The notes below the pieces were generated by a model. The model was not told the DNA's origin, ran no database searches, and was given only the letters and a program-made list of their open reading frames with translations. Below are positions 52,913 through 62,755 of a DNA stretch of 64,000 nt, piece by piece (the stretch's first letter is position 1; every line of letters begins with the position of its first letter). The position numbers were made by a program, and so were the translations under genes. The stretch spans positions 434,001-498,000 of the forward strand of contig NZ_QGLF01000004.1 of assembly GCF_003173055.1 (NCBI RefSeq), in the 5' to 3' direction. Source of the stretch: Zavarzinia compransoris (GTDB lineage: Bacteria; Pseudomonadota; Alphaproteobacteria; Zavarziniales; Zavarziniaceae).

Positions 52913-53974
52913 ATGACACATGCGGACAGCCGGGGCCGGTTCTACCGTCGCCCGGTCATGCTTCTTTTGCTGGCGGGCCTGACCGCCTGCGCCGCCCAGA
53001 CCGGCCAAGCCCCCGCCCGCCCGGCGGCCGGGGCGACCGCGGCCCAGCCCGGCGCGGCCCCGGCCGTGCCCGCGGTCCCCGACCAGGATTTCGACACCTG
53101 GCTGCGCGCCTTCAAGACCGAGGCGCTGGCCAAGGGCATCGCCCGCCGCACGCTTGACGGCGCCTTCGCCGGCGTCACCCCCAATCCGCGCGTCGTCGAA
53201 CTGGACCGGCGCCAGCCGGAAGGGCGCATCACCTTCTCGCGCTATTACGAGAACACGGTGCCGCCCCGGATCGAGCGCGGCCGCCGCATGCTGGCGGAGA
53301 ATGCCGAGGTCCTGAGCCGGGTCGCCGGCACTTACGGCGTGCCGTCCCGGGTCGTGGTCGCGCTTTGGGGCGTCGAGACCAGTTTCGGCGTCAACCAGGG
53401 CAAATTCTCCATCGTCCGCTCGCTGGCGACCCTCGCCTATGAGGGGCGGCGCGCCGAATTCTTCCGCGGCGAATTGCTGAACGCCCTGACCATCATGGAC
53501 CAGGAAGGCTTCAGCAGCGAAAAAATGGTCGGTTCCTGGGCCGGCGCCATGGGGCAGTGCCAGTTCATGCCCTCGTCCTACCTGAAATGGGCGGTCGATT
53601 TCGACGGCGACGGCCACCGCGACATCTGGGCGACCAGGGCCGACGTCTTCGCCTCCGCCGCCAACTACCTGAAGCAGAACGGCTGGGTCCCGGGCGAGGG
53701 CTGGGGCCGCCGGGTGGCGATCCCGGCCAATCTGCCGCGCGGCCTGACCGGCCTCGAAACCAGGAAGACCCTGGCGGAATGGCAGGCCCTGGGCGTGCGC
53801 CTGCCCGGCGGCGCCGACCTGCCGGCGGCGGAGATGACCGCCTCGCTGATCAACCCGGGCGACGAGGGCAACCATTGGCTGGTCTATGAGAATTTCCGCG
53901 TCATCATGCGCTGGAACCGCTCGACCTATTTTGCCATGTCGGTCCTGTCGCTGGCCGACGAAATCGGCCGGTGA
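52913..53974 (+). CDS. mltB: lytic murein transglycosylase (MltB-like, SLT_2)
   Basis: About 353 residues with a lipoprotein signal ending LAGLTAC (lipobox; Cys near residue 22). The SLT_2 domain (about 50-345) shows VALWGVETSFGVNQGKF with the catalytic glutamate, WAGAMGQCQFMPSSYLKWAVDFDGDG and NYLKQNGWVPGEGWG. It cleaves peptidoglycan strands to 1,6-anhydro ends at the outer membrane inner face. I choose ATG 52913 since it gives a normal lipoprotein n-region; ATGs at 52880 and 52868 are possible. The rlpA gene follows in the same direction. Confidence 0.88.
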   Translation: MTHADSRGRFYRRPVMLLLLAGLTACAAQTGQAPARPAAGATAAQPGAAPAVPAVPDQDFDTWLRAFKTEALAKGIARRTLDGAFAGVTPNPRVVELDRRQPEGRITFSRYYENTVPPRIERGRRMLAENAEVLSRVAGTYGVPSRVVVALWGVETSFGVNQGKFSIVRSLATLAYEGRRAEFFRGELLNALTIMDQEGFSSEKMVGSWAGAMGQCQFMPSSYLKWAVDFDGDGHRDIWATRADVFASAANYLKQNGWVPGEGWGRRVAIPANLPRGLTGLETRKTLAEWQALGVRLPGGADLPAAEMTASLINPGDEGNHWLVYENFRVIMRWNRSTYFAMSVLSLADEIGR

Positions 53975-54068
53975 GCGGTAATATGTTGAGGCGGCCTGCA
54001 CATGGCACGCAAAATGCTGTAGTCATGTGGGCTATTGCCGACATCGTGACGCTTGCCGGAGCGCGCCC

Positions 54069-55031
54069 GTGATTCCCGCCCCCCATTCCCGTCTGTTCCC
54101 GCGCTGGCGCGCCACCGCGCTCGGCCTTGCCCTGATGGCGGCGACGCTCGGCGCCTGCGCCTCGCGCGAGGACGAGCGGAACCTGACCACGCGCCCCGGC
54201 GTCGTCCAGGCGACCTTGAAGCCCTATCAGATCAAGGGCGTCTGGTATTATCCGAAGATCGACTGGAGCTACGACGAGACCGGCATCGCCTCGTGGTACG
54301 GCGAGCCTTTCCACGGCCGCAAGACCGCGATCGGCGAAATCTACGACATGAACCAGATGACGGCCGCGCATAAGACGCTGCAACTGCCGGCCGACGTGAA
54401 GGTGACCAACCTCGAGAACGGCCGCTCGATCATGGTGCGGGTGAACGACCGCGGCCCCTTCGTCAACGGCCGCATCATCGACCTGTCGCGCCGCGCCGCC
54501 CAATTGCTCGGCTTCGAGGGGCAGGGCACGGCCCGGGTGCGGGTCCAGGTGGTGGACGAGAGCGGCCGCCCCGGCGTCTCCACCCTGCCGGCGGCCCAGA
54601 CCACGCCGGAGGAGCGGACCGCCGCCGCCGCCGCCCCGGTCGGCGACGTGACTTCCGCGCCCCTGGCGCCGCCGCCGGGCGCCCGCGGCACCGCCGGGCC
54701 CCAGCCGGCCCGGCCGGCGCCCACCACCGGCTCGCCGTTCCCGCCGTCGGCCGTGCCGGCCAGTCCGCCGCCGCCCGTGGTGACCCAGACGGCGGTGCGC
54801 CCGACCGGCATCTATATCCAGGCCGGCGCCTTCCTCCAGCCCGGCAATGCGGAACGGCTGCGCACCCGCCTTGCCCGCTACGGCAAGGCTTTCGTCGCCC
54901 GGGCGACGATCGGCAACCAGCAATTCTACCGCGTCCGCCTCGGCCCCCTGAAGGATGTGGACGAGGCGGATATCCTGCTCGATCAGATCATCGCGTCGGG
55001 CGAGACCGGCGCCCGCATCGTGGTTGAATAA
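54069..55031 (+). CDS. rlpA: RlpA, septal ring lytic transglycosylase with SPOR domain
   Basis: About 320 residues. A lipoprotein signal (LALMAATLGAC) precedes a double-psi beta-barrel domain (about 60-160): GIASWYGEPFHGRKTAIGE, MTAAHKTLQLP, VRVNDRGPFVNGRIIDLS. The C-terminal SPOR domain (about 240-318, TGIYIQAGAFLQPGNAERLR and QFYRVRLGPL) binds denuded septal glycan. A proline-rich linker joins them. It cuts naked glycan at division sites. I choose GTG 54069 because GGAG lies seven bases upstream; the ATG at 54027 has none. Confidence 0.92.
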   Translation: MIPAPHSRLFPRWRATALGLALMAATLGACASREDERNLTTRPGVVQATLKPYQIKGVWYYPKIDWSYDETGIASWYGEPFHGRKTAIGEIYDMNQMTAAHKTLQLPADVKVTNLENGRSIMVRVNDRGPFVNGRIIDLSRRAAQLLGFEGQGTARVRVQVVDESGRPGVSTLPAAQTTPEERTAAAAAPVGDVTSAPLAPPPGARGTAGPQPARPAPTTGSPFPPSAVPASPPPPVVTQTAVRPTGIYIQAGAFLQPGNAERLRTRLARYGKAFVARATIGNQQFYRVRLGPLKDVDEADILLDQIIASGETGARIVVE

Positions 55032-55065
55032 TCGTTGTCGTATTGACGGAAGCGGAGAGCAAGCC

Positions 55066-56220
55066 ATGCCGCATATCCTGAACCGCCGCCTTGTCATGGC
55101 GCTGGCCGGCCTCGCCCTGCTGGCCGCGCCTTTCCGCGCCGCCTGTGCCGAGGCGCTGGAAACCCCCGCGCGCGAGGCCGTGCTGATCGACCTGTCGACC
55201 GATACCGTACTCTTCGAGAAGAATGCGGATGCGCCGATGGTGCCGTCGTCCATGACCAAGCTGATGACGATCTACCTGCTGTTCGACAAGCTGGCCAAGG
55301 GCGCCATCAAGATGGAGGACGAACTCCCCGTCTCGGAGCGGGCCTGGCGCATGGGCGGCTCGAAGATGTTCGTCCATGTCGGCGACCGGGTGAAGGTCTC
55401 GGACCTGCTGCGCGGCATCATCGTCCAGTCCGGCAACGACGCCTGCATCGTGGTGGCGGAGGGGCTGTCCTCGACCGAGGAAGCCTTCGCCGCCCAGATG
55501 ACGGCCCGGGGCAAGGACATGGGCCTGAAGAGCAGCACTTTCCGCAATGCCAGCGGCTGGCCCGATCCCCAGCACCGCATGACCGCCCGCGACCTCGCGC
55601 TGCTCGGCGAGCGGCTGATCCTCGACTTCCCGCAGTATTACCCGCTCTTTGCCGAGCGCTCGTTCAAATACAATAATATCGAACAGGCGAACCGCGATCC
55701 GCTGCTCGGCGTCGTGCCGGGGGCGGACGGGCTGAAGACCGGCCATACCGACGAGGGCGGCTATGGCCTCGTCGGCTCCGCCATCCGCGACGGGCGCCGC
55801 CTGCTGCTGGTCGTCAACGGCCTGACCAGCATGCGCGAGCGGGCCCAGGAATCCGCCCGCATCCTCGAATGGGGCTTCCGCGAATTCCAGACCTATACGA
55901 TGGCGAAGAAGGGCGAGACCCTGGCCGAGGCCCGGGTCTGGCAGGGCGACGAAGATACGGTGCCCCTGACCGTGGCCCAGGACGCGCGGGTGACGCTGCG
56001 CCGGGTCGCCCGGGCCACCATGGTGGTCAAGGTGGTCTACGACGGTCCGGTGCCGGCGCCGATCAAGGCCGGCGACCAGATCGCCCGGCTGGAGATCACG
56101 GCCCCCGACATGCCGGCGATTTCCCTGCCGCTGGTCGCCGGTCGCGATGTCGAGCGCCAGGGCTTCGTCGGCCGCATCTTCACCTCGCTGCGCTATCTCG
56201 TCGCCGGCGACGCGAGCTGA
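55066..56220 (+). CDS. dacA: D-alanyl-D-alanine carboxypeptidase (PBP5/6-like)
   Basis: A 384-residue exported penicillin-binding protein with signal peptide (about 1-28). Catalytic motifs are SMTK (serine near residue 63, in VPSSMTKLMTIY), SGND (near 124) and KTGHTDEGG (near 225). The C-terminal domain (about 285-370) is the PBP5_C beta domain, and the end is amphipathic (FVGRIFTSLRYLV), the usual membrane anchor. It trims the terminal D-alanine of peptidoglycan stem peptides. The ATG has GGAG upstream. tmk follows four bases after the stop. Confidence 0.93.
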   Translation: MPHILNRRLVMALAGLALLAAPFRAACAEALETPAREAVLIDLSTDTVLFEKNADAPMVPSSMTKLMTIYLLFDKLAKGAIKMEDELPVSERAWRMGGSKMFVHVGDRVKVSDLLRGIIVQSGNDACIVVAEGLSSTEEAFAAQMTARGKDMGLKSSTFRNASGWPDPQHRMTARDLALLGERLILDFPQYYPLFAERSFKYNNIEQANRDPLLGVVPGADGLKTGHTDEGGYGLVGSAIRDGRRLLLVVNGLTSMRERAQESARILEWGFREFQTYTMAKKGETLAEARVWQGDEDTVPLTVAQDARVTLRRVARATMVVKVVYDGPVPAPIKAGDQIARLEITAPDMPAISLPLVAGRDVERQGFVGRIFTSLRYLVAGDAS

Positions 56221-56224
56221 GGTC

Positions 56225-56860
56225 ATGCCCGGCCGCTTCATCGTTCTCGAGGGCGGCGAGGGCGCGGGCAAGACCGGCGCCATCGCCTTTCTCGCTGCCG
56301 AGCTGACGGCCCGGGGCCACCGGGTGGTGCCGACCCGCGAACCCGGCGGCACGCCCGAGGGCAAGGCCCTGCGCGCTCTGCTGCTGTCCGAAAACGGCCT
56401 GGACTGGGCGCCGGACGCCGAATTGCTGCTGATGAACGCCGACCGGGTGCAGCATCTCGAGCGGGTGGTGCGGCCGGCATTGCAGGCGGGCGCGATCGTG
56501 ATCAGCGACCGCTACGCCGGCTCGACCATCGCTTATCAGGGGGCGGGGCGGGGCCTGGGGGTCGAGCGCGTCATCGACCTGCACCGCGAGATCCAGCATG
56601 ATTTCTGGCCGGACCTGACCATCGTGCTCGATATCCCGCCCGAGGTCGGCCTTGCCCGCAGCCGCGCCCGGCTGGCCGGCGGCGGCATCGACGAGGGCCG
56701 CTTCGAAGGGTTGGACCTTGACTTCCACCGCCGGGTCCGCCAGTCGTTCCTGGCCCAGGCGGCGCATATGGGCCGCCATGCCGCGGTGATCGACGCCACC
56801 CTGCCGCCGGATGCGGTGCAGGCGGCGGCGCTGGCCGCCGTGCTGCGGGTCCTGGGGTAG
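56225..56860 (+). CDS. tmk: thymidylate kinase
   Basis: A 211-residue dTMP kinase. The P-loop is EGGEGAGKT (about 9-17), the dTMP-binding segment is TREPGGTPEGK, and DRYAGSTIAYQGAGR is the conserved DRY region. It makes dTDP for DNA synthesis. Its length is normal. The ATG at 56225 lies four bases after the carboxypeptidase stop, and holB follows after a repeat-containing gap of about 130 bases. Confidence 0.96.
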   Translation: MPGRFIVLEGGEGAGKTGAIAFLAAELTARGHRVVPTREPGGTPEGKALRALLLSENGLDWAPDAELLLMNADRVQHLERVVRPALQAGAIVISDRYAGSTIAYQGAGRGLGVERVIDLHREIQHDFWPDLTIVLDIPPEVGLARSRARLAGGGIDEGRFEGLDLDFHRRVRQSFLAQAAHMGRHAAVIDATLPPDAVQAAALAAVLRVLG

Positions 56861-56880
56861 GGCGGCGATGGCGGTGTTTT

Positions 56881-56972
56881 CCCCCTCACCCCGACCCTCT
56901 CCCCCAAGGGGGCGAGGGAGAACATGGCATCGACTCCCTCGCCCCCCTGGGGAGAGGGCCGGGGTGAGGGGG
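56881..56972. repeat. near-perfect 40-base inverted repeat (CCCTCTCCCC-type palindrome)
   Basis: The left arm (56881-56920) begins CCCCCTCACCCCG and ends GGGCGAGGGAG. The right arm (56934-56972) is its reverse complement with only a few differences, separated by 13 bases. Each arm is itself partly palindromic. This type of CCCTCTCCCC-rich element is a dispersed intergenic repeat in many high-GC proteobacteria. It interrupts the tmk-holB spacing and supplies a false upstream start for holB. Confidence 0.85.
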
Positions 56973-56992
56973 GGGCGGGCCGCCTGACGCCG

Positions 56993-58093
56993 ATGGCCAA
57001 GACCGAACCCCTCGTCATCCCGCACCCCCGCGCCACCGCCGACCTGATCGGCCATGGCGAGGCGGAGGCCGCGATCCTGGACGCCATCGCCGGCGGCAAG
57101 CTGCATCACGCCTGGCTGCTGACCGGGCCGCGCGGGATCGGCAAGGCGACCTTGGCCTATCGCTTCGCGCGCTATCTCTTCGCCCACGGCCTTGATGGCG
57201 GCCCGGTCGACATGTTCGGCGCCGGCCCCTCCAGCCTGGACATCGCCGCCGACGATCCCCTGTTCAAGCGGATCGCCGCCGGCGGCCACCCGGACCTCGT
57301 CACCCTGGAGCGGGAGGAGAACCCCCGCACCAAGGTGCTGCGCGACGAGATCGTGATCGATCAGGTGCGCGACCTGGCCGGTTTCTTCGCCATGACCCCG
57401 GCGGAAGGCGGCTTCCGCGTCGCCGTCATCGATGCGATCGACGAGATGAACCGCAATGCGGCCAACGCCCTCCTGAAGCTGCTGGAGGAGCCGCCGCCCC
57501 GGTCCGTCCTGATCCTGGTCGCCCATGCCCCGGGGCGCCTGTTGCCCACCATCCGCTCGCGCTGCCGCCGCCTTGCGCTGCGGCCGCTGGGGGAGGCGGA
57601 TGTCGCCGCGATCCTGACCCGTCTCGCCCCCGCCGTGCCGCAGGAGGATATCCGCGGCCTGTGCCGGCTGGCGGACGGCAGCCCCGGGCGGGCGCTGGCC
57701 CTGGCGGCGGCGGGCGGCCTGTCGCATTACCGGGCGATCGCCGATCTTCTGGTCCCGGTCGCGCGCCGCCAGGGGCTGGACGTCAAGGCGGTGAACGAGC
57801 TTGCCGACCGTTTCGCCGGCCGCGAGGGCGGCGACCTGTTCCGCCTGACCTTCGAATTGCTCGGCCTCTATCTCGTCCGCCTCGTCCGGCTGGCGGCGAC
57901 CGGGCGGATCGACGAGGCAATGATGGGCGAGGGCGCGGGCATGCGGGCGCTGGCGGGTGCTGCGCGGCTTGAACGCTGGGGCGAGGTATGGGAGAAGATC
58001 AACGCCTTGGCCGCGCGCGCCGAGGCGGTCAACCTTGACCGCAGACAGGTTCTTGTCGCCGCCCTCGGCATGATCGAGCGCTGCGCCCGCTGA
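56993..58093 (+). CDS. holB: DNA polymerase III delta-prime subunit
   Basis: A 366-residue clamp-loader subunit. [16 protein letters not shown] (about 44-59) is the P-loop region of the family, [19 protein letters not shown] and the SRC motif [10 protein letters not shown] follow. The first ATG of the open frame (56924) lies in the inverted repeat and would add a 23-residue low-complexity head, so I use ATG 56993. It loads the sliding clamp. Gene order tmk-holB-metG-tatD is the common alphaproteobacterial one. Confidence 0.92.
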   Translation: MAKTEPLVIPHPRATADLIGHGEAEAAILDAIAGGKLHHAWLLTGPRGIGKATLAYRFARYLFAHGLDGGPVDMFGAGPSSLDIAADDPLFKRIAAGGHPDLVTLEREENPRTKVLRDEIVIDQVRDLAGFFAMTPAEGGFRVAVIDAIDEMNRNAANALLKLLEEPPPRSVLILVAHAPGRLLPTIRSRCRRLALRPLGEADVAAILTRLAPAVPQEDIRGLCRLADGSPGRALALAAAGGLSHYRAIADLLVPVARRQGLDVKAVNELADRFAGREGGDLFRLTFELLGLYLVRLVRLAATGRIDEAMMGEGAGMRALAGAARLERWGEVWEKINALAARAEAVNLDRRQVLVAALGMIERCAR

Positions 58094-58131
58094 ACCTGTC
58101 CCCTGCGCCGCGGGCCGTCCTGGAGTTTTGC

Positions 58132-59679
58132 ATGGCCTCGACCGAACCGTTCTATATCACGACGGCGATTTCCTATCCGAACGGCGTGCCCCATATCGGC
58201 CACGCCTATGAGGCGATCGCCACCGATGCGCTCGCCCGGTTCCAGCGGCTCGACGGCCGCCCGGTCTATTTCCTGACCGGGACCGACGAGCACGGCCAGA
58301 AGATGCTGCAGACCGCGCGCCGCGAGGGCCTGAGCACCCAGGCGCTGGCGGACCGCAATTCGGCCCGGTTCCAGGACATGGTGGCGGCCCTCGGCTGCTC
58401 CAACGACGATTTCATCCGCACCAGCCAGCCCCGCCACCATGCCGCCTCGCAGGCGATCTGGCAGCGCATGGTCGAGGCCGGCGACATCTACAAGAATGTC
58501 TATGCCGGCTGGTATTCCGTGCGCGACGAAGCCTATTACGCCGAGGACGAGACCGAGGTCCGGCCGGACGGGGTGCGTTACGGCCCCCAGGGCACCCCGG
58601 TCGAATGGGTGGAGGAGGAGAGCTATTTCTTCCGCCTGTCCGAATACCAGGACAGGCTGCTGGCCCTTTACGAGGCGAACCCGGATTTCATCGGCCCGAA
58701 CGAGCGCCGCAACGAGGTGGTCAGCTTCGTGAAGCGCGGCCTCAAGGACCTGTCGGTCTCGCGCACCACCTTCGACTGGGGCATCCCGGTGCCCGGCGAT
58801 CCGAAGCATGTGATGTATGTCTGGGTCGATGCCCTGACCAATTACATCACCGGCGTCGGCTTCCCCGATGAAAACGCCGCGCTCTGGCCGTTCTGGCCGG
58901 CCAGCGTGCATATCATCGGCAAGGATATTGTCCGCTTCCACGCGGTCTATTGGCCCGCCTTCCTGATGTCCGCCGGCCTGCCGGTGCCGAAGCGCGTCTT
59001 CGCCCACGGCTTCCTGTTCAACAGGGGCGAGAAGATGTCGAAATCGGTCGGCAATGTGATCGATCCCTTCTCGCTGATCGAGACCTACGGCCTCGACCAG
59101 CTGCGCTATTTCTTCCTGCGCGAAGTGCCCTTCGGCCAGGATGGCAACTACAGCCACGAGGCGATCGTCAACCGCATCAATGCCGATCTCGCCAATGACC
59201 TCGGCAATCTCGCCCAGCGCTCGCTGTCGATGATCGCGAAGAATGCGGGCGCCGCGGTGCCGGCGCTGGGCGCCCTGTCGGACAATGACCAGGCGATCCT
59301 GGCCGAGGCGGACGGGCTTTACGAGATCGCCAGGGCGGCCTTCGGCCGGCAGGAAATCCATGTCGCGCTGTCGGCGATCTGGGCCTGCGTCGCCAATGCC
59401 AACCGCTATTTCGCGGGCGAGGCGCCCTGGGGCCTGAAGAAGACCGATCCGGCGCGCATGGAAACCGTGCTCTATGTAACGGCCGAGGTCATCCGCCAGA
59501 TCGCCGTCCTGGCCCAGCCGGTGATGCCGGGTGCCGCCAACCGGCTGCTGGACCAATTGGGCGTCGCGGCGGAGGCGCGCAGCTTCGCGGCCCTTGGGGC
59601 GGCGGGGCGGCTGGTGCCGGGCACGGCGCTGCCCGCCCCCCAGGGCGTGTTCCCGCGCCATGTCGAAAGTGAAGCGTAA
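58132..59679 (+). CDS. metG: methionyl-tRNA synthetase
   Basis: A 515-residue class I aminoacyl-tRNA synthetase. PHIGHAYEA (HIGH motif, about 19) and [11 protein letters not shown] (KMSKS, about 301) are present, with the connective insertion between them. It lacks the C-terminal dimerisation domain, as many alphaproteobacterial forms do. It charges initiator and elongator tRNA with methionine. Start ATG 58132 has TGGAG upstream. Confidence 0.96.
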   Translation: MASTEPFYITTAISYPNGVPHIGHAYEAIATDALARFQRLDGRPVYFLTGTDEHGQKMLQTARREGLSTQALADRNSARFQDMVAALGCSNDDFIRTSQPRHHAASQAIWQRMVEAGDIYKNVYAGWYSVRDEAYYAEDETEVRPDGVRYGPQGTPVEWVEEESYFFRLSEYQDRLLALYEANPDFIGPNERRNEVVSFVKRGLKDLSVSRTTFDWGIPVPGDPKHVMYVWVDALTNYITGVGFPDENAALWPFWPASVHIIGKDIVRFHAVYWPAFLMSAGLPVPKRVFAHGFLFNRGEKMSKSVGNVIDPFSLIETYGLDQLRYFFLREVPFGQDGNYSHEAIVNRINADLANDLGNLAQRSLSMIAKNAGAAVPALGALSDNDQAILAEADGLYEIARAAFGRQEIHVALSAIWACVANANRYFAGEAPWGLKKTDPARMETVLYVTAEVIRQIAVLAQPVMPGAANRLLDQLGVAAEARSFAALGAAGRLVPGTALPAPQGVFPRHVESEA

Positions 59680-59689
59680 GGGGTAAGCC

Positions 59690-60484
59690 ATGCTGATCGA
59701 CAGCCATTGCCATCTCGATTTCCCGAATTTCGCCGAGGATCTCGACCAGGTGGTGGCGCGGGCCCGGGCCGCCGGGGTCGGCGCCATGCTGACGATCGGC
59801 ACCACCCTGGCGAAATCCGCCCAGGTGATCGCGGTGGCCGAGCGTTTTCCCAACATCTGGGCCTCGGTCGGCATCCACCCCCACGAGGCGGAGGCGGAAC
59901 CGGACGTCCAGGCCCGGACCCTGGTCGAGCTGAGCCGCCACCCCAAGGTGATCGCCATCGGCGAGACCGGCCTCGACTATTTCTACGAGCACGCCCCGCG
60001 GGACGCGCAGAAGGCCAATTTCCGCGCCCATATCCAGGCGGCGCGGGAAACCGGCCTGCCCATCATCATCCATACCCGCGATGCCGACGACGACACCGCC
60101 GCCATCCTGCGCGATGAAGTGGCGAAGGGGGAATTTCCGGGCCTGATCCATTGCTTCACCTCCGGCGCGGCCCTGGCCGAGGTGGCGGTCGAGCTTGGCC
60201 TCTATATCTCCTTCTCCGGCATCGTCACCTTCAAGACCGCGGCCAACCTGCGCGAGATCGCCGCCCGGGTGCCCGCCGGCCGCCTGCTGGTCGAGACCGA
60301 CAGCCCCTATCTGGCGCCCATCCCGCACCGGGGCAAACGGAACGAACCCGCCTTCGTCGCCGATACGGCCAAGGTGGTGGCGGCGGCCCGGGGCATCGGC
60401 ACCGACGAGCTGGCGGCGCTGACCACGGCCAATTTCACCCGCCTGTTCACCAAGGCGAATGTCCCGGCCGCGCTCGCGGCCTGA
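59690..60484 (+). CDS. tatD: TatD-family metal-dependent deoxyribonuclease
   Basis: A 264-residue TIM-barrel hydrolase. The metal-binding motif DSHCHLDFPNF opens the protein, followed by ASVGIHPHEA, AIGETGLDYFYE and ETDSPYLAPIPHRGK, all canonical. TatD enzymes act as DNase or D-aminoacyl-type hydrolases; the exact cellular substrate is uncertain. ATG 59690 lies 10 bases after metG, and the MBL gene follows 14 bases after the stop. Confidence 0.94.
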   Translation: MLIDSHCHLDFPNFAEDLDQVVARARAAGVGAMLTIGTTLAKSAQVIAVAERFPNIWASVGIHPHEAEAEPDVQARTLVELSRHPKVIAIGETGLDYFYEHAPRDAQKANFRAHIQAARETGLPIIIHTRDADDDTAAILRDEVAKGEFPGLIHCFTSGAALAEVAVELGLYISFSGIVTFKTAANLREIAARVPAGRLLVETDSPYLAPIPHRGKRNEPAFVADTAKVVAAARGIGTDELAALTTANFTRLFTKANVPAALAA

Positions 60485-60498
60485 AACGGGGCGGGACG

Positions 60499-61254
60499 AT
60501 GAAGGTCACCATCCTCGGCTGCGGCACGTCGGGCGGCGTTCCCTCGATCACCGGCAATTGGGGCGTCTGCGATCCGCTGAACCCGAAGAACCGGCGCCGC
60601 CGCGTCTCCATCCTGGTGGAACAGGGGCCGACCACTATCGTCGTCGACGTCTCGCCCGATTTCCGCGAGCAATGTATCTCCGCCGGTGTCCAGCGCCTGG
60701 ATGCCGTGCTGCTGACCCACGACCATGCCGACCATTGCCACGGCATCGACGACCTGCGCGGCATTGCCGGGGCCATGCGCCAGCGCGTGCCCGTGCACGG
60801 CTCGGCCCAGACCATGCGCACGGTGGTGAAGCGCTTCGGCTATGTCTTCGAGGGGCGGGGCGGCTATCCCGCGATCTGCGACAGTATCGAGATCGGCGGC
60901 CCGTTCCGCATCGGCGGGATCGATGTCGTGCCCTTCGGCCAGATCCACGGCGATATCGAATCCCTGGGCTTCCGCTTCGGGCCGATCGCCTATTCGACCG
61001 ACCTGAACGACCTGCCGGAAGAGGGCTTCGCGGCCCTGGCCGGGGTCAAGGTCTGGATCGTCGACGCGCTTCGCCGCACACCCCACCCGAGCCACGCCCA
61101 TCTGGCCAAGACCCTGACCTGGATCGAGCGGCTGAAGCCCGAGCGCGCGATCCTGACCCATATGACCTGGGAAATGGACTACGACACGCTGTGCGCCGAA
61201 CTGCCGCCGGGGGTCGAGCCGGCCTATGACGGCATGGTGCTGACCATCGACTGA
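60499..61254 (+). CDS. metallo-beta-lactamase-fold hydrolase (PhnP-like)
   Basis: A 251-residue enzyme. ILGCGTSGGVPSITGNWG opens the protein and LTHDHADHCHGIDDLRG supplies the HxHxDH metal site; later YSTDLNDLPEE and ILTHMTWEMDYD complete it. PhnP and related enzymes are phosphodiesterases; the family next to tatD in alphaproteobacteria is conserved but of unknown substrate. ATG 60499 has a GGGGCGGG region upstream. Confidence 0.9.
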   Translation: MKVTILGCGTSGGVPSITGNWGVCDPLNPKNRRRRVSILVEQGPTTIVVDVSPDFREQCISAGVQRLDAVLLTHDHADHCHGIDDLRGIAGAMRQRVPVHGSAQTMRTVVKRFGYVFEGRGGYPAICDSIEIGGPFRIGGIDVVPFGQIHGDIESLGFRFGPIAYSTDLNDLPEEGFAALAGVKVWIVDALRRTPHPSHAHLAKTLTWIERLKPERAILTHMTWEMDYDTLCAELPPGVEPAYDGMVLTID

Positions 61255-61336
61255 CGGCCGCACGGCGGAACAGGTCCCCGCCGGGCGTGTTTCTGAGCCA
61301 GGGACGGCTTCGGCCGGCACCATCAAGGGGATCGAC

Positions 61337-62722
61337 ATGCGTTTCTTGTTCGCCGCGCTGGCCCTGGCCCTCGCTCTCGGGGCGCTGCTGGCGCCGGCGC
61401 TCTGGAACGGCTATCCCATCACCTTCCACGATACCGGCGGCTATATCGCCCAGTTCAGCGAACCGGACCCGGCCAATGGCCGCGCCGCGCCCTATGGCCT
61501 GTTCCTGCTCGGGTTCAAGTGGGGGCTGCATTTCTGGCCGGCGCTGGTCGTCCAGTCCCTGATCGTCATCGCCCTGATCGCCGAGGTCGGGCGCAGCCTG
61601 CTGCGCTTTACCGGCCCCGGGCTTGCGGTCTTCACCGGGCTGACTACGGTCCTTCTGGTGCTGGTCACCGGGCTTGCCTGGTACAGCGCCCAATTGTTGC
61701 CGGATATCCTGGCGCCCGCCGCCGTGCTCGCCCTCTATCTGCTGATCGAGGGGCGGCCGGGCCGCTCCCGGCTCGGGCAGGCGGGGCTGGTCGCGGTCAT
61801 CGCCCTCGGTGCGGCCAGCCATACGGGGACGGTCGCCCTGCTGCTCGGCCTCGTGCTCGGGACCCTGGTGGTCATGGGGCTGTTCCGGGCCTGGGGCCGG
61901 CGCCGGCTCGGCGGCCTCGGCGTCGGCGCCCTGGCCCTGGTGCTCGGGGTGCTGGCGGTGCCGGTCACCAACAAGGTGATGTTCGACCAGTTCCGCTTCA
62001 CGCCCGGGGGCGACGTCTTCCTGTTCGGCCGTCTGGTCCAGGACGGGATCGCCAGCCGCTATCTGGCCGACCATTGCCCGGATCCGACCCTGAAGCTCTG
62101 CGATTACCAGGCCGCCCTTTACGAGCCGGACGGCCGCCAGATGTCGAACGACAGTTTCCTCTGGTGGGGCGGCAGTCCCCTTTACAAGATGGGCGGCTGG
62201 GACGGGGCGGGGCCGGAACTGGCGCGCATCACCTGGGATACCGTGCGTCTCTATCCCGAGCTTCACGCCCGGGCGGCCTTCGACAGTTTCACCCGGCAAT
62301 TGTTCCTGATCGGCACCGGCGACGGGCTGAACGACACTCATTGGCACACGAGATGGGTGTTCGAGACGCATTTTCCTGAAGAACTGGCGCCGTTCGAAGC
62401 CGCGTTCCAGCGCAGCGGCGCCATCCCCTTCGACAGTCTCGACATGGTGAACCTGCCGGTCGGCTATGCCGCCATGGCCCTGCTGCCGGTGATCGCGCTG
62501 CTGTTCATGGTCCTGCGCCGGCCGGGACCGGCACGGCTGGCCGCCTTCACCATGGTCGCCCTGGCCGGCAATGCCGCGATCTGCGGGATCCTGTCCAATC
62601 CCCACGACCGCTACGAAAGCCGGCTGGTGTGGCTGGCGGTGCTGGCCGCGGTGGTCGCCGGCCTTGCCCTGGTGCGCGGCAGGGATGCCGTGGCCAGGGA
62701 CGGCGCGACCGGCTCGCCTTGA
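61337..62722 (+). CDS. unknown multi-pass membrane protein
   Basis: A 461-residue protein with about ten hydrophobic segments (for example LFAALALALALGALLAPAL, VVQSLIVIALIAEV, ALLLGLVLGTLVVMGLF, LLPVIALLFMVL) and one long periplasmic or cytosolic loop (about 225-355). No family is evident to me. WNGYPITFHDTGGYI early in the protein and NPHDRYESRLVWL near the end are reminiscent of membrane glycosyltransferase-like proteins of the GT-C type, without a clear catalytic DxD. ATG 61337 has AAGGGG upstream. The preceding gap holds no gene. Confidence 0.6.
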   Translation: MRFLFAALALALALGALLAPALWNGYPITFHDTGGYIAQFSEPDPANGRAAPYGLFLLGFKWGLHFWPALVVQSLIVIALIAEVGRSLLRFTGPGLAVFTGLTTVLLVLVTGLAWYSAQLLPDILAPAAVLALYLLIEGRPGRSRLGQAGLVAVIALGAASHTGTVALLLGLVLGTLVVMGLFRAWGRRRLGGLGVGALALVLGVLAVPVTNKVMFDQFRFTPGGDVFLFGRLVQDGIASRYLADHCPDPTLKLCDYQAALYEPDGRQMSNDSFLWWGGSPLYKMGGWDGAGPELARITWDTVRLYPELHARAAFDSFTRQLFLIGTGDGLNDTHWHTRWVFETHFPEELAPFEAAFQRSGAIPFDSLDMVNLPVGYAAMALLPVIALLFMVLRRPGPARLAAFTMVALAGNAAICGILSNPHDRYESRLVWLAVLAAVVAGLALVRGRDAVARDGATGSP

Positions 62723-62755
62723 GGGCTGTTCCCTGCCACGGACGGGGAAACGGCG

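Noticed and set aside
57868-59958. 696-residue minus-strand frame opposite metG
   Set aside because: metG has both HIGH and KMSKS motifs on the plus strand; the other frame has no recognisable content.
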